This document shows positions 17,253-25,292 of a stretch of DNA of 64,000 nucleotides, piece by piece. The first letter of the stretch is position 1. Every line of letters starts with the position of its first letter. The DNA comes from Sphingobacterium cavernae (GTDB taxonomy: Bacteria; Bacteroidota; Bacteroidia; Sphingobacteriales; Sphingobacteriaceae), in contig NZ_VIQM01000108.1 in the NCBI RefSeq assembly GCF_008520265.1, forward strand, positions 62,001-126,000. Reading direction: 5' to 3'. Under the pieces are notes generated by a model, which was given only the letters and a program-made list of their open reading frames with translations, had not been told where the DNA came from and did no database searches. The translations under genes and the position numbers were made by a program.

Positions 17253-18032
17253 ATGCAAAACAGTTTCCAACGTCGTGATCGCGGCGAACAACGAGAAAGT
17301 AATCAAATGGTTTTTGGTATTCGTGCTGTCATCGAAGCCATCGATAGTGGTAAAGAGATAGAATCTCTTTTTATCCAACGTGGATTGAGCGGTAGTTTAC
17401 TGTTGGAATTGAAAGCATTAATCAAGGAAAATAACATTGGTTACCAACAAGTACCAGTTGAGAAATTGAATCGGATTACGCGCAAAAATCATCAAGGTGT
17501 AATCGCCGTTATTTCACCTATTATTTACAATAACATTGAAGATATTCTTCCTGAGATATATGAGAAAGGTGAAACGCCATTGTTGTTGATGTTGGATGGA
17601 GTCACAGATGTTCGAAATATGGGTGCTATTGCACGTACGGCAGAATGTGCAGGTGTACACGCGATTATTGTTCCGAAAAAAGGTTCGGCAGAAATCAATC
17701 CTGATGCAATTAAAACTTCAGCAGGTGCTCTTTATAAGATTCCAGTTTGTCGTCAAGATTCCTTAGGGAAAACAGGGCGTTTTTTAATTGATTCGGGAGT
17801 ACAATTGGTAGTGAGTACCGAAAAAACGAAGGATTCTGTGTATGACGTAGATTATTCAGGACCTACTTGTATCATTATGGGGGCTGAAGATGTCGGTGTA
17901 TCTGATGATTTGATTCGTATTTCGGATAAATTGGCAAAGATTCCGATGTTTGGTGAGATAGGTTCATTGAATGTCTCTGTTTCAGCAGGTGTGGTGATCT
18001 ATGAGGCTATTCGCCAACGAAATAATAAATAA
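17253..18032 (+). CDS. rlmB: 23S rRNA (guanosine-2251-2'-O)-methyltransferase RlmB
   Basis: SpoU/TrmH-class enzyme that 2'-O-methylates G2251 in the peptidyl-transferase P loop. Residues 25-100 form the L30e-like RNA-binding part (MVFGIRAVIEAID; ITRKNHQGVIAVISP), and the SPOUT knot follows: LMLDGVTDVRNMGAIARTAE near residue 112, CIIMGAEDVGVSDDLI near 206 and SLNVSVSAGVVIYEA near 236. Its 259 residues are typical. The HPP gene starts 2 bases later. Confidence 0.92.
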   Translation: MQNSFQRRDRGEQRESNQMVFGIRAVIEAIDSGKEIESLFIQRGLSGSLLLELKALIKENNIGYQQVPVEKLNRITRKNHQGVIAVISPIIYNNIEDILPEIYEKGETPLLLMLDGVTDVRNMGAIARTAECAGVHAIIVPKKGSAEINPDAIKTSAGALYKIPVCRQDSLGKTGRFLIDSGVQLVVSTEKTKDSVYDVDYSGPTCIIMGAEDVGVSDDLIRISDKLAKIPMFGEIGSLNVSVSAGVVIYEAIRQRNNK

Positions 18033-18034
18033 AA

Positions 18035-18640
18035 ATGCTAAAGCAAAAACTACGAAGACAACTAAGAGTATATAAATACGTAGTTTATAAAGAAACATTA
18101 GTCGATTTTAAAGACCATTTCTGGTCTTTTGTCGGTGCTTTTATAGGGATTGGAATTATTGCTTATTTGCAATCCCTTCAACTTCCACAGTTAGAAAATC
18201 TATTTCTCATCGGTTCTTTTGGAGCTTCTTCTGTATTGATTTATGGTGCAGTGTACAGTCCTTTGGCGCAGCCAAGAAATTTGGTGGCTGGTCATGTTAT
18301 TTCGGCAATTGTTGGAGTGACTGTAGCGAAAGTTTTTCCTGATATCATATGGCTCACAGCACCAACTGCTGTTGCACTTTCGATAGTTGCGATGCAGGTT
18401 GCTCGATGTTTGCATCCTCCAGGAGGAGCTACAGCTTTGATAGCGGTATCTGGTGGAACCAAGATTGCTGAGATGGGGTATATGTATGTGCTATCGCCTG
18501 TTCTTTCAGGGGCTTTGATTTTATTGGTGATTGCTTTAATTTTCAATAATATCACAAAAGATAGACATTACCCCGTTAAACACTCCCGCCTACGAAAATC
18601 ACGAAGATTGCAATTGAAAAGAAGATTTGTGAAGCTATAA
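18035..18640 (+). CDS. HPP family membrane protein
   Basis: A 201-residue integral membrane protein with four hydrophobic segments (about residues 25-45, 55-75, 85-115 and 140-170) and the family signature RCLHPPGGATALIAV near residue 127. HPP proteins are implicated in nitrite or other anion transport in chloroplasts and cyanobacteria; role in Bacteroidota is not established. It starts 2 bases after rlmB, so the two are probably co-transcribed. Confidence 0.85.
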   Translation: MLKQKLRRQLRVYKYVVYKETLVDFKDHFWSFVGAFIGIGIIAYLQSLQLPQLENLFLIGSFGASSVLIYGAVYSPLAQPRNLVAGHVISAIVGVTVAKVFPDIIWLTAPTAVALSIVAMQVARCLHPPGGATALIAVSGGTKIAEMGYMYVLSPVLSGALILLVIALIFNNITKDRHYPVKHSRLRKSRRLQLKRRFVKL

Positions 18641-18745
18641 ATATTCATATTTTCATTAACATCATTTTTCCCATTAAAAATAATGCAGGTTTGTAAAGGT
18701 TTGCTCTAAAAAACTATTAAATTAGCGCAATCAACCTAATGAAAA

Positions 18746-20269
18746 ATGAATAAATCTTTTGCAGGTATATCACTTCTTGCGTGTTTATGCTTGAATGTCC
18801 AAACTTCTTTTACACAAGAAAAGTCAAAAATTGAGGATAGTATTTTGGCTGATAGTAGCAGTTTCTATTATATCGATTTCTCTAATTATTCCCGGCCTTT
18901 ACATCAATTGCCGATAGGCGTTTTTGATTCAGGAACTGGTGGATTGACTGTGCTGGACGCCTTAGTGAATTTTGATCAGCATAACAATATTTCTAAGGAA
19001 CGAGGTGCGGATGGAGCTTCTGATTTTTCATCTGAAAAATTTATCTATCTCGCAGATCAAGCCAACATGCCGTATGGCAATTACAATGCAACAGGTAAAG
19101 ATGATCTATTGAAAGAACATATTATTAAGGATTTCCAATTTCTGTTAGGGAATAAATATTACCAATCTGGTACAAGCACATCTTATTTATCGAATAAGGA
19201 ACAAGTCAAAGCTATTGTAATCGCGTGCAATACAGCTACGGCTTACGGTTATGAAGATGGTCTATCCTTTGTGAAAAAAACAAACTTGGATATCCCAATT
19301 ATTGGCGTGATAAACGCAGCTACACGTGGAACGCTTTCTTTCTTTGATAAAACCGAAAATTGTGCAATAGCTGTTTTTGCGACAGTCGGTACTATTGCTT
19401 CCAGAGGATATGAGCGTACTTTAAAACAACAAATTGCGGAAGGTAATTTCAGTGGAAATATTCAGATTTTTAATCAAGGAGGTTACGGTTTGGCTGAGGC
19501 GGTGGATGAAGAACCTGATTTTATTCGAAAAAATACTAATGTCCCGCAAGATGCTTATCGTGGACCTTCCTTCGAAAATCCAAATTATACGATTGATAAA
19601 GCGTTGTTAGATGTTTATAATTTCAAAAATGAAGGAAACAGTTTATTATGCGATAATAAAAATATAGACGAATGTTCGATAATTCAGCTTAATGATGCAG
19701 AAAATTATGTGCGATATCATCTTGTTTCTTTATTGGAGCAAATGCGAAAATCGAAAGACCCACAACCTTTAAAAGCTATTATTTTAGGCTGTACACATTA
19801 TCCATATTTAATCAAAGAAATTATTAAAGTCTTTGAGGAATTAAGGAGTTATAGGGGAGGTGATGGAAGATATAATTACAAGCATTTGATAGGAGAGAAG
19901 TTGCACATAATTGATCCTTCCGTGTATGTAGCTCAGGAGCTATATTCGGCTTTAGAGACTAAGAAGTTATTTAATGCAAGTAAACAACCATTATTACAGC
20001 AGTCAGAATTTTATATTTCTGTTCCAAATTTGACAAATTCAAATGTTAAGTTGGATAGCGCGGGACGATTTACATACGATTATAAATACGGTAGAACTCA
20101 AGGCGAAATTCAAGAATACGTGAAGTCTGTCCCTTTTGATCGAAAGAATATTTCTGCCGAGACTTTAAAACGCTTGGAGACTATGATTCCGAATACCTAT
20201 AAACTCATTCAAAGGTTTTCGAAGGAAAATCCAAAAACTAATCATCTAAAATCGGAAAATAAGATTTAA
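18746..20269 (+). CDS. Exported, extended glutamate/aspartate racemase homologue
   Basis: The 507-residue product begins with a signal peptide (LLACLCLNVQTSFTQ, cleavage near residue 24), unusual for this cytosolic family. The racemase motifs are intact: FDSGTGGLTVL (Asp61, Ser62), ACNTATAYG (Cys161) and LGCTHYPYL (Cys349, His351), matching the two-Cys catalytic pair of MurI-type enzymes. It is nearly twice the usual 270 residues because of insertions (about residues 80-95, 250-330 and a long C-terminal tail). Epimerisation of free amino acids in the periplasm is a reasonable inference. A hairpin terminator follows. Confidence 0.75.
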   Translation: MNKSFAGISLLACLCLNVQTSFTQEKSKIEDSILADSSSFYYIDFSNYSRPLHQLPIGVFDSGTGGLTVLDALVNFDQHNNISKERGADGASDFSSEKFIYLADQANMPYGNYNATGKDDLLKEHIIKDFQFLLGNKYYQSGTSTSYLSNKEQVKAIVIACNTATAYGYEDGLSFVKKTNLDIPIIGVINAATRGTLSFFDKTENCAIAVFATVGTIASRGYERTLKQQIAEGNFSGNIQIFNQGGYGLAEAVDEEPDFIRKNTNVPQDAYRGPSFENPNYTIDKALLDVYNFKNEGNSLLCDNKNIDECSIIQLNDAENYVRYHLVSLLEQMRKSKDPQPLKAIILGCTHYPYLIKEIIKVFEELRSYRGGDGRYNYKHLIGEKLHIIDPSVYVAQELYSALETKKLFNASKQPLLQQSEFYISVPNLTNSNVKLDSAGRFTYDYKYGRTQGEIQEYVKSVPFDRKNISAETLKRLETMIPNTYKLIQRFSKENPKTNHLKSENKI

Positions 20270-20273
20270 AAAT

Positions 20274-20299
20274 ATAGCCTTCACGATTGTGAAGGCTAT
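20274..20299. terminator. Bidirectional hairpin terminator
   Basis: A perfect 11-bp stem (ATAGCCTTCAC / GTGAAGGCTAT) with a 4-base loop sits between the convergent racemase and acyl-CoA synthetase genes. The minus-strand side is followed by ATTTTTAAATCTT, the better T tract, so it best serves the synthetase transcript. Confidence 0.8.
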
Positions 20300-20302
20300 C
20301 CT

Positions 20303-22072
20303 TTAAGAATAAATTTCCTTATAATTTACTAGATATTTCTCAATAATTTTCTTGCGTTTCATCTTCAAAGTAGGTGTCAATTCACCACCTTCAATGGTGA
20401 ATTCATTTGGAATGATAGCGAATTTTTTGATTTGCTCCCATTGTCCGAATGCTGAATTGACTTTGTCAATCTCTTGCGTAATCTTATGTTTAATTTTATC
20501 ATTCAGAATAAAATTTTCCTGCGCTAATTTAGATAATTCAGGAGCGTTAACTTTCGCCCATTCCAATAAGTTTGTATAGGAAGGAACGACAAAGGCAGCG
20601 GGGAATTTTTCGCCATCGCCAATTACCATAAATTGTTCGATATATGGCGATTCGACCATTTTGGATTCTATAGCCTGAGGAACTACATATTTGCCACCAG
20701 AAGTTTTAAACATTTCTTTCTTGCGATCGATGATTTTTAGGAACTTACCATCCACCCATTGTCCAATATCACCTGTATACAACCAACCGTCTTTAATAAC
20801 TTCCTGTGTCGCTTGTGGATCTTTGTAATAGCCCAACATCACATTGTCTCCTTTGGCAAGAATTTCACCATCTTCGGCTAATTTGATTTCGATATTGATT
20901 AGTGGTAAGCCAACAGTTCCGATTTTCATTCCGCGTTTGAAATCATTAACCGAAAGGCAAGGGCCACCTTCTGTGAGTCCATATCCTTCGTAAATCATAA
21001 TGCCTGCAGCCATATACAATCTTATCAAACGCTCTTGTAATGCTGCTGAACCTGTCGCAATACCCTTTATCTCGCCACCCAAAGCTTCTTGCCATTTTGA
21101 AAAAATTAATTTACGTGCGATAGCAAGTTGCAAATTATAACCCCATGTTCTTTTAGAATTATCTAAATCATATTTTTCACCTAAGCCAATAGCCCAAAAG
21201 AAGAGTTTATGTTTTATTCCAGTGAGCGAATTACCAGTAGCCATAATTTTGTCAAACACTTTTTCCAATACACGAGGTACAGCAGAGAAAATATGTGGTT
21301 TGACTTCCTTCATATCAGCACCGATTGTTTCCATCGATTGTGCATAATAAATCGTCAAGCCTTTGTACATATAGACGTAATGAAACAAGCGTTCATAGGC
21401 ATGGCAGACAGGAAGAAACGATAAGGCACGATCGTATGCAGTTACTGGAAAGGAATATTCACTACTCATCATATCCGCTAAAAGATTCTTGTGTGTTAGC
21501 ATGACACCTTTGGGACTACCAGTGGTACCACTGGTGTAAATGATCGTGGCAATATCTTCATTTTCGATCGCGGATTTACGTGCAGCAAGTTCCTTATCAG
21601 AAATTACTTTTCCTGTTTGGGGTATCATGTCCCAATTGGGATATAAAGATCCTTCATCCAAAATAAAAGTATGTTGCAATTGTGGTATGCTCGGTCTAAG
21701 TTCATTTATACGTTCATATAAAGTCTTAGAACTTATTATTGCAAGCTTGATTTCGGCATGATTGAATATATATGAATAGTCGTTGTCCGAAATGTTTGGA
21801 TAAAGTGCGACAACCACAGCGCCAATTTGTTGTGTTGCGAAGTCTATTAAAGACCATTCAATTCGATTTTCACTTACGATACCTATTTTATCATCGGGTT
21901 GTACACCTAGTGCGATAAGACCTTTTGAAATCTGATCGACTTTTTTTTGAAAGTCCAAGTTTGAAATTTCTTTCCAGTGGTTATTTTCTTTGTGTGAAAA
22001 AATCGCGGAAATAGGGTAAGTGTGTTGTCTGTAGTTGACTAAGTCAAATACACGTGTAGGCTCGTTATTCAT
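20303..22072 (-). CDS. Long-chain acyl-CoA synthetase (AMP-binding enzyme)
   Basis: Adenylates a fatty acid and transfers it to CoA. The start at 22072 (MNNEPTRVFD) is preferred over the ATG 12 bases earlier. Motifs: IIYTSGTTGSPKGVMLTHKN (phosphate-binding A3, near residue 180), GYGLTEGGP (A5, near 368), YTGDIGQWVDGKFLKIIDRKKE (A7/A8) and the C-terminal catalytic-lysine region GELTPTLKMKRKKI. With 589 residues it matches the FadD15-like bacterial long-chain clade. It is monocistronic; a hairpin lies just upstream of its start (next entry). Confidence 0.9.
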   Translation of the reverse strand: MNNEPTRVFDLVNYRQHTYPISAIFSHKENNHWKEISNLDFQKKVDQISKGLIALGVQPDDKIGIVSENRIEWSLIDFATQQIGAVVVALYPNISDNDYSYIFNHAEIKLAIISSKTLYERINELRPSIPQLQHTFILDEGSLYPNWDMIPQTGKVISDKELAARKSAIENEDIATIIYTSGTTGSPKGVMLTHKNLLADMMSSEYSFPVTAYDRALSFLPVCHAYERLFHYVYMYKGLTIYYAQSMETIGADMKEVKPHIFSAVPRVLEKVFDKIMATGNSLTGIKHKLFFWAIGLGEKYDLDNSKRTWGYNLQLAIARKLIFSKWQEALGGEIKGIATGSAALQERLIRLYMAAGIMIYEGYGLTEGGPCLSVNDFKRGMKIGTVGLPLINIEIKLAEDGEILAKGDNVMLGYYKDPQATQEVIKDGWLYTGDIGQWVDGKFLKIIDRKKEMFKTSGGKYVVPQAIESKMVESPYIEQFMVIGDGEKFPAAFVVPSYTNLLEWAKVNAPELSKLAQENFILNDKIKHKITQEIDKVNSAFGQWEQIKKFAIIPNEFTIEGGELTPTLKMKRKKIIEKYLVNYKEIYS

Positions 22073-22084
22073 AAGCAATATCAC

Positions 22085-22118
22085 AAAAAAATAAGGCTAC
22101 CCAAAGTAGGTAGCCTTA
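22085..22118 (-). terminator. Terminator of the DEAD-box helicase gene
   Basis: TAAGGCTACC and GGTAGCCTTA form a perfect 10-bp stem with a 7-base loop, followed on the minus strand by eight consecutive T. It lies 25 bases after the helicase stop and only 12 bases before the start of the acyl-CoA synthetase, so it may also limit read-through into that gene. Confidence 0.85.
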
Positions 22119-22142
22119 CAAATTTACGCAATATTCTTAAGA

Positions 22143-24002
22143 TTAATATCTGCTTTTCGATTCGCGTTTTTTGCCAGAGAAATCACGGAATCCGCCATTA
22201 TCTCCGCCGCTGCGCTCTCTTCTTTCGCCGCCACCGAATCCACCACGACGGTCACCGCCACGATCTCTTCTTTCGCCGCCGAATCCACCACCACTACGCT
22301 CACCACGAGGTCTTCCTCCACGGTCACCGCCTCTTGAAGGACGACCACCACGATCTCCGCGATCCGAACGACCTTCGCTAGCGCCAGATACTTCGATACG
22401 TACTTGACGTCCGTTGTAATCTACACCTTTGAAACCATCGAATACTTTGTTAACTTCTTCGTCTTGAACTTCGAAAAATGTGAAAACACCCTTCAAATCA
22501 ATTTTACCGATAGACTTGCCAGTAATATTTGCAGTATTACAAATAAATCCTAACATATCTCCACGGCTGAACTCATCTACAGAACCTAAGTTCATAAACA
22601 AGCGAGTGTAACCTTTAGAGCTCTGACGAGGTCCACGATCATCTCTTTCACGTCTATCGCCACTAATTTCGCGAGCTTCGATGTTTAAGTCCGGAGAATT
22701 TTTGTAGTATTCTAAGAATCTATTAAATTCTAATGATGCAAATCTTTTTACAATCTCCTCTTTTGATAAAGATTCAAAACCTTCCATAATAGCAGGCATG
22801 AATGGATTGATTTGATCTTCGTTAACCTCTACATTATTAACTTTGTTTATGATAGTCAATAACTGTTTTTCAACAACATCAGCACCTTGAGGTACTTGCA
22901 TTTTAACAAAAGGTTTACCAATTACTTTTTCAAGTTGACGGATTTTACTTTGCTCTTTGATGTTGATTAATGAGATTGAAATACCAGTTTTACCAGCGCG
23001 AGCCGTACGACCCGAACGGTGTGTGTAGTTTTCAATTTCATCAGGTAATGAGAAGTTAATAACGTGTGTCACGTCATTCACATCGATACCACGTGCAGCT
23101 ACGTCTGTTGCGATCAACATTTGTAAACTACGGTCACGGTAACGCTTCATTACTTTATCGCGTTGTTGTTGTGATAAATCACCGTGTAAAGCATCCGCAT
23201 TATAACCATCTTTGATTAATGCTTCAGCGATTTCTTGCGTTTCGATTTTAGTACGACAGAATACGATACCAAAGATTTCTGGATTAGAATCAACGATACG
23301 TTTGAATGCTGCGTATTTATCTCTCGCTTTTACCAAGAAGTATTGGTGTTCGATATTTGCATTACCTGTATTTTTTGTACCTACAGTTAATTCAAATGGA
23401 TCAGTCATATACTTCTGAGCGATACGACGTACCTCTCTTGGCATAGTTGCAGAAAACAACCAAGTTTTTTTGTCCTCAGGAGTTTCTGATAAAATGTTGT
23501 TGATGTCTTCTTGGAAACCCATGTTTAACATTTCGTCCGCTTCATCTAATACAACATATTTTACGCTAGAAAAATCAATTGCATTTCTGCCAATGATATC
23601 TAACATACGACCTGGGGTCGCTACTACAATTTGCACACCGCGTCTAATCTGACGTAGTTGGTCACTGATATTTGCACCTCCATATACAGCAACAACATGT
23701 ACGTTATCGATGTATTTAGCAAATTTTTCTAAATCTTTAGCGATTTGTAAACACAACTCACGTGTAGGGCACAAAATTAATGCTTGTGGGTGTTTTTGAG
23801 AAAAGTCTAATTGCTCTAATAATGGAAGACCAAATGCCGCTGTCTTACCTGTGCCGGTTTGGGCTAATCCGACAAAATCGTCGCTACCAGTCAATAAAAC
23901 AGGAATGGCTTTTTCCTGAATTTCAGAAGGTTTCTCGAAACCTATTTCTGAGATGGCTTTAACAACTTCCTCACGGATTCCCAGTTCTAAAAATGGGTTC
24001 AT
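22143..24002 (-). CDS. DEAD-box ATP-dependent RNA helicase (DeaD/CsdA-like)
   Basis: Start set at 24002 (MNPFLELGI), because the -7 promoter at 24043-24050 would cut off the longer form; 619 residues. Motifs in order: Q-motif FEKPSEIQ, AQTGTGKT (residues 47-54), PTREL, TPGR, DEAD, SAT, HGDLSQQQRD, ATDVAARGID, HRSGRTARAG. Next comes a DbpA-like RNA-binding domain (LFMNLGSVDEFSRGDM to VEVSGA-type end, about residues 445-525), then a Gly/Arg/Asp-rich tail of about 90 residues. Such helicases aid ribosome assembly and cold growth. The antisense Pro-rich frame in the tail region is a shadow. Confidence 0.93.
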   Translation of the reverse strand: MNPFLELGIREEVVKAISEIGFEKPSEIQEKAIPVLLTGSDDFVGLAQTGTGKTAAFGLPLLEQLDFSQKHPQALILCPTRELCLQIAKDLEKFAKYIDNVHVVAVYGGANISDQLRQIRRGVQIVVATPGRMLDIIGRNAIDFSSVKYVVLDEADEMLNMGFQEDINNILSETPEDKKTWLFSATMPREVRRIAQKYMTDPFELTVGTKNTGNANIEHQYFLVKARDKYAAFKRIVDSNPEIFGIVFCRTKIETQEIAEALIKDGYNADALHGDLSQQQRDKVMKRYRDRSLQMLIATDVAARGIDVNDVTHVINFSLPDEIENYTHRSGRTARAGKTGISISLINIKEQSKIRQLEKVIGKPFVKMQVPQGADVVEKQLLTIINKVNNVEVNEDQINPFMPAIMEGFESLSKEEIVKRFASLEFNRFLEYYKNSPDLNIEAREISGDRRERDDRGPRQSSKGYTRLFMNLGSVDEFSRGDMLGFICNTANITGKSIGKIDLKGVFTFFEVQDEEVNKVFDGFKGVDYNGRQVRIEVSGASEGRSDRGDRGGRPSRGGDRGGRPRGERSGGGFGGERRDRGGDRRGGFGGGERRERSGGDNGGFRDFSGKKRESKSRY

Positions 24003-24042
24003 GAAATAAATTATACAATAGGCACTATTGCCTAAGGCGTTG

Positions 24043-24074
24043 CAAAGGTATGCAAAACATTTGATATACACAAT
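24043..24074 (-). promoter_or_regulatory. DEAD-box helicase promoter
   Basis: Read on the minus strand, ATTG (24071-24074), a 20-base spacer and TACCTTTG (24043-24050) match the Bacteroidota consensus. The 5' leader would be about 35 bases. It overlaps the divergent promoter at 24060-24094. Confidence 0.65.
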
Positions 24075-24094
24075 AGTATATTGTTTTAGTTTTG
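24060..24094 (+). promoter_or_regulatory. Divergent promoter for the exported protein gene at 24136
   Basis: TTTG (24060-24063) and TAGTTTTG (24087-24094) with a 23-base spacer. The spacer is at the long end of the range. It overlaps the -33 box of the helicase promoter on the other strand. Confidence 0.45.
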
Positions 24095-24135
24095 AACTAT
24101 ATTCGAAAATTCAAAATTATTTATTCATTTATCTT

Positions 24136-24687
24136 ATGAAATATCTTATTTTATTATTTCTTTTTATTAATCAGGCTGTTATAGCACAAGAAAAACCTAA
24201 TTCTAAAATCTTTTTGGATCAGTTCAAGCCATTTGAAGGACAATATTTCGAAGGTGAAATAGTGGAAGGCGGAAAAGAGGGGGATGGTTTTACAGGAAAA
24301 CGATTGCTTATGCAAGTAATGTCTTACGAAGATCGTGAAGTAAAACTCCCATTCTATGTCGGCGAAGACAAATCTAGAACTTGGATTTTAAATTATTCCA
24401 ATAATGTTATTACCCTGAAACATGATCACAGACACGAAGATGGTTCTCCAGATAAAGTAACGTTCTATGGCGGCACATCACCTAATGAAGGAGCAAAGCA
24501 CATTCAAGTTTTCCCAGCGGATAATGAAACTTGTGAACTTATTGATTATGCTTGTCAAAATGTGTGGTGGATTACCATGGATGGTACTACATATACCTAT
24601 AATTTAAGAAGAATTGGATCGGAAAGAATATTTACTGTAAAATTTGATTTAACCAAGCCTGTTAATTCTAATTATAAACCTTGGTAA
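24136..24687 (+). CDS. Exported protein of unknown function
   Basis: The start at 24136 gives a clean signal peptide (MKYLILLFLFINQAVIAQ) and fits the promoter at 24060-24094; the frame extends further upstream but overlaps the helicase promoter. The mature part (about 165 residues) has FEGQYFEGEIVEGG, WILNYSNNVITLKHDHRHEDG and WWITMDGTTYTYNLRRIG, a beta-rich pattern reminiscent of lipocalin-like folds. I do not recognise the family. It lies divergently from the RNA helicase and upstream of a repeat-like hairpin element. Confidence 0.75.
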   Translation: MKYLILLFLFINQAVIAQEKPNSKIFLDQFKPFEGQYFEGEIVEGGKEGDGFTGKRLLMQVMSYEDREVKLPFYVGEDKSRTWILNYSNNVITLKHDHRHEDGSPDKVTFYGGTSPNEGAKHIQVFPADNETCELIDYACQNVWWITMDGTTYTYNLRRIGSERIFTVKFDLTKPVNSNYKPW

Positions 24688-24703
24688 ATACATTTTAAAA
24701 AAA

Positions 24704-24865
24704 CGAGGCTTTCCAAAAAGTATAAAATGAAAAATTTAAAATATGATTTTAGCAAAAAGCTATTTTATTTGGTAATGAAAAATGCAAAAAATTAAATTTT
24801 GAAACACTAATTTAAGAAAGTGTAAATAAGTAAAGAGGCTGTTTAACCTTTTTTAGACAGCCTCG
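24704..24865. repeat. MITE-like element with imperfect terminal inverted repeats
   Basis: The left end CGAGGCTTTCCAAAAAG (24704-24720) and the inverted right end CGAGGCTGTCTAAAAAAG (ending 24865) agree at most positions over about 17 bases. The 162-base interior is very AT-rich and non-coding, and no target-site duplication is evident. A chance pair of related terminators is the alternative. Confidence 0.4.
24835..24864. terminator. Convergent-gene terminator hairpin
   Basis: GAGGCTGTTTAA pairs with TTAGACAGCCTC (one G-T pair) around a 6-base loop, followed by a T-rich run on the plus strand. It sits between the convergent genes ending at 24687 and 24870. Confidence 0.7.
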
Positions 24866-24869
24866 TTCT

Positions 24870-25292
24870 TTATTCTTTTTTTCTATTTTGAATCTTACTT
24901 CGTAGTAAGTTGAAAAAATCTTCTTCGACTTGAAAAAATTGTGAAGCTCGAGTTTGTCCTATGAATTTTGCAAAGTCAGCACGATAGGCTTTTTTGAGTT
25001 CAACTTCTTTCACATCATATGCAATTACATCACGTTTTTCGGGATTTAAAGAATTTGCACCTTCTGGTGTACGTTGAGCACCTCTTTTAGCACGTTTTAA
25101 TTCCCACATCTCTTTATTGTATTGATTGTATATCGGAAAAAATCGTTCAGCCTCTGCAGGTGTTAATTTCAATTCTTTTGTAATATATGCTATCTTTTCG
25201 CTTTCAATAGCCTCAAAATTGCGTTGCGCAAAAGAGAAGTGTGTTATAAAAAGCAAACAAATAGTAGTAAGTGTATATTTAAAATGTAACAT
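24870..25292 (-). CDS. Small exported helical protein of the sigma/anti-sigma operon
   Basis: A 140-residue protein with a signal peptide ending HFSFAQ (about residue 22). The mature part is charged and helical, with IAYITKELKLTPAEAERFFPIYNQY, reminiscent of Spy/CpxP-type LTxxQ sensor proteins. Its start overlaps the anti-sigma stop by one base, so it is the last gene of the operon. Such proteins sometimes feed envelope signals to the sigma system; that is inference here. Confidence 0.7.
   Translation of the reverse strand: MLHFKYTLTTICLLFITHFSFAQRNFEAIESEKIAYITKELKLTPAEAERFFPIYNQYNKEMWELKRAKRGAQRTPEGANSLNPEKRDVIAYDVKEVELKKAYRADFAKFIGQTRASQFFQVEEDFFNLLRSKIQNRKKE

Noticed and set aside
22171-22407. 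Proline-rich plus-strand frame
   Set aside because: It is the antisense of the Gly/Arg-rich tail of the DEAD-box helicase, a low-complexity shadow.
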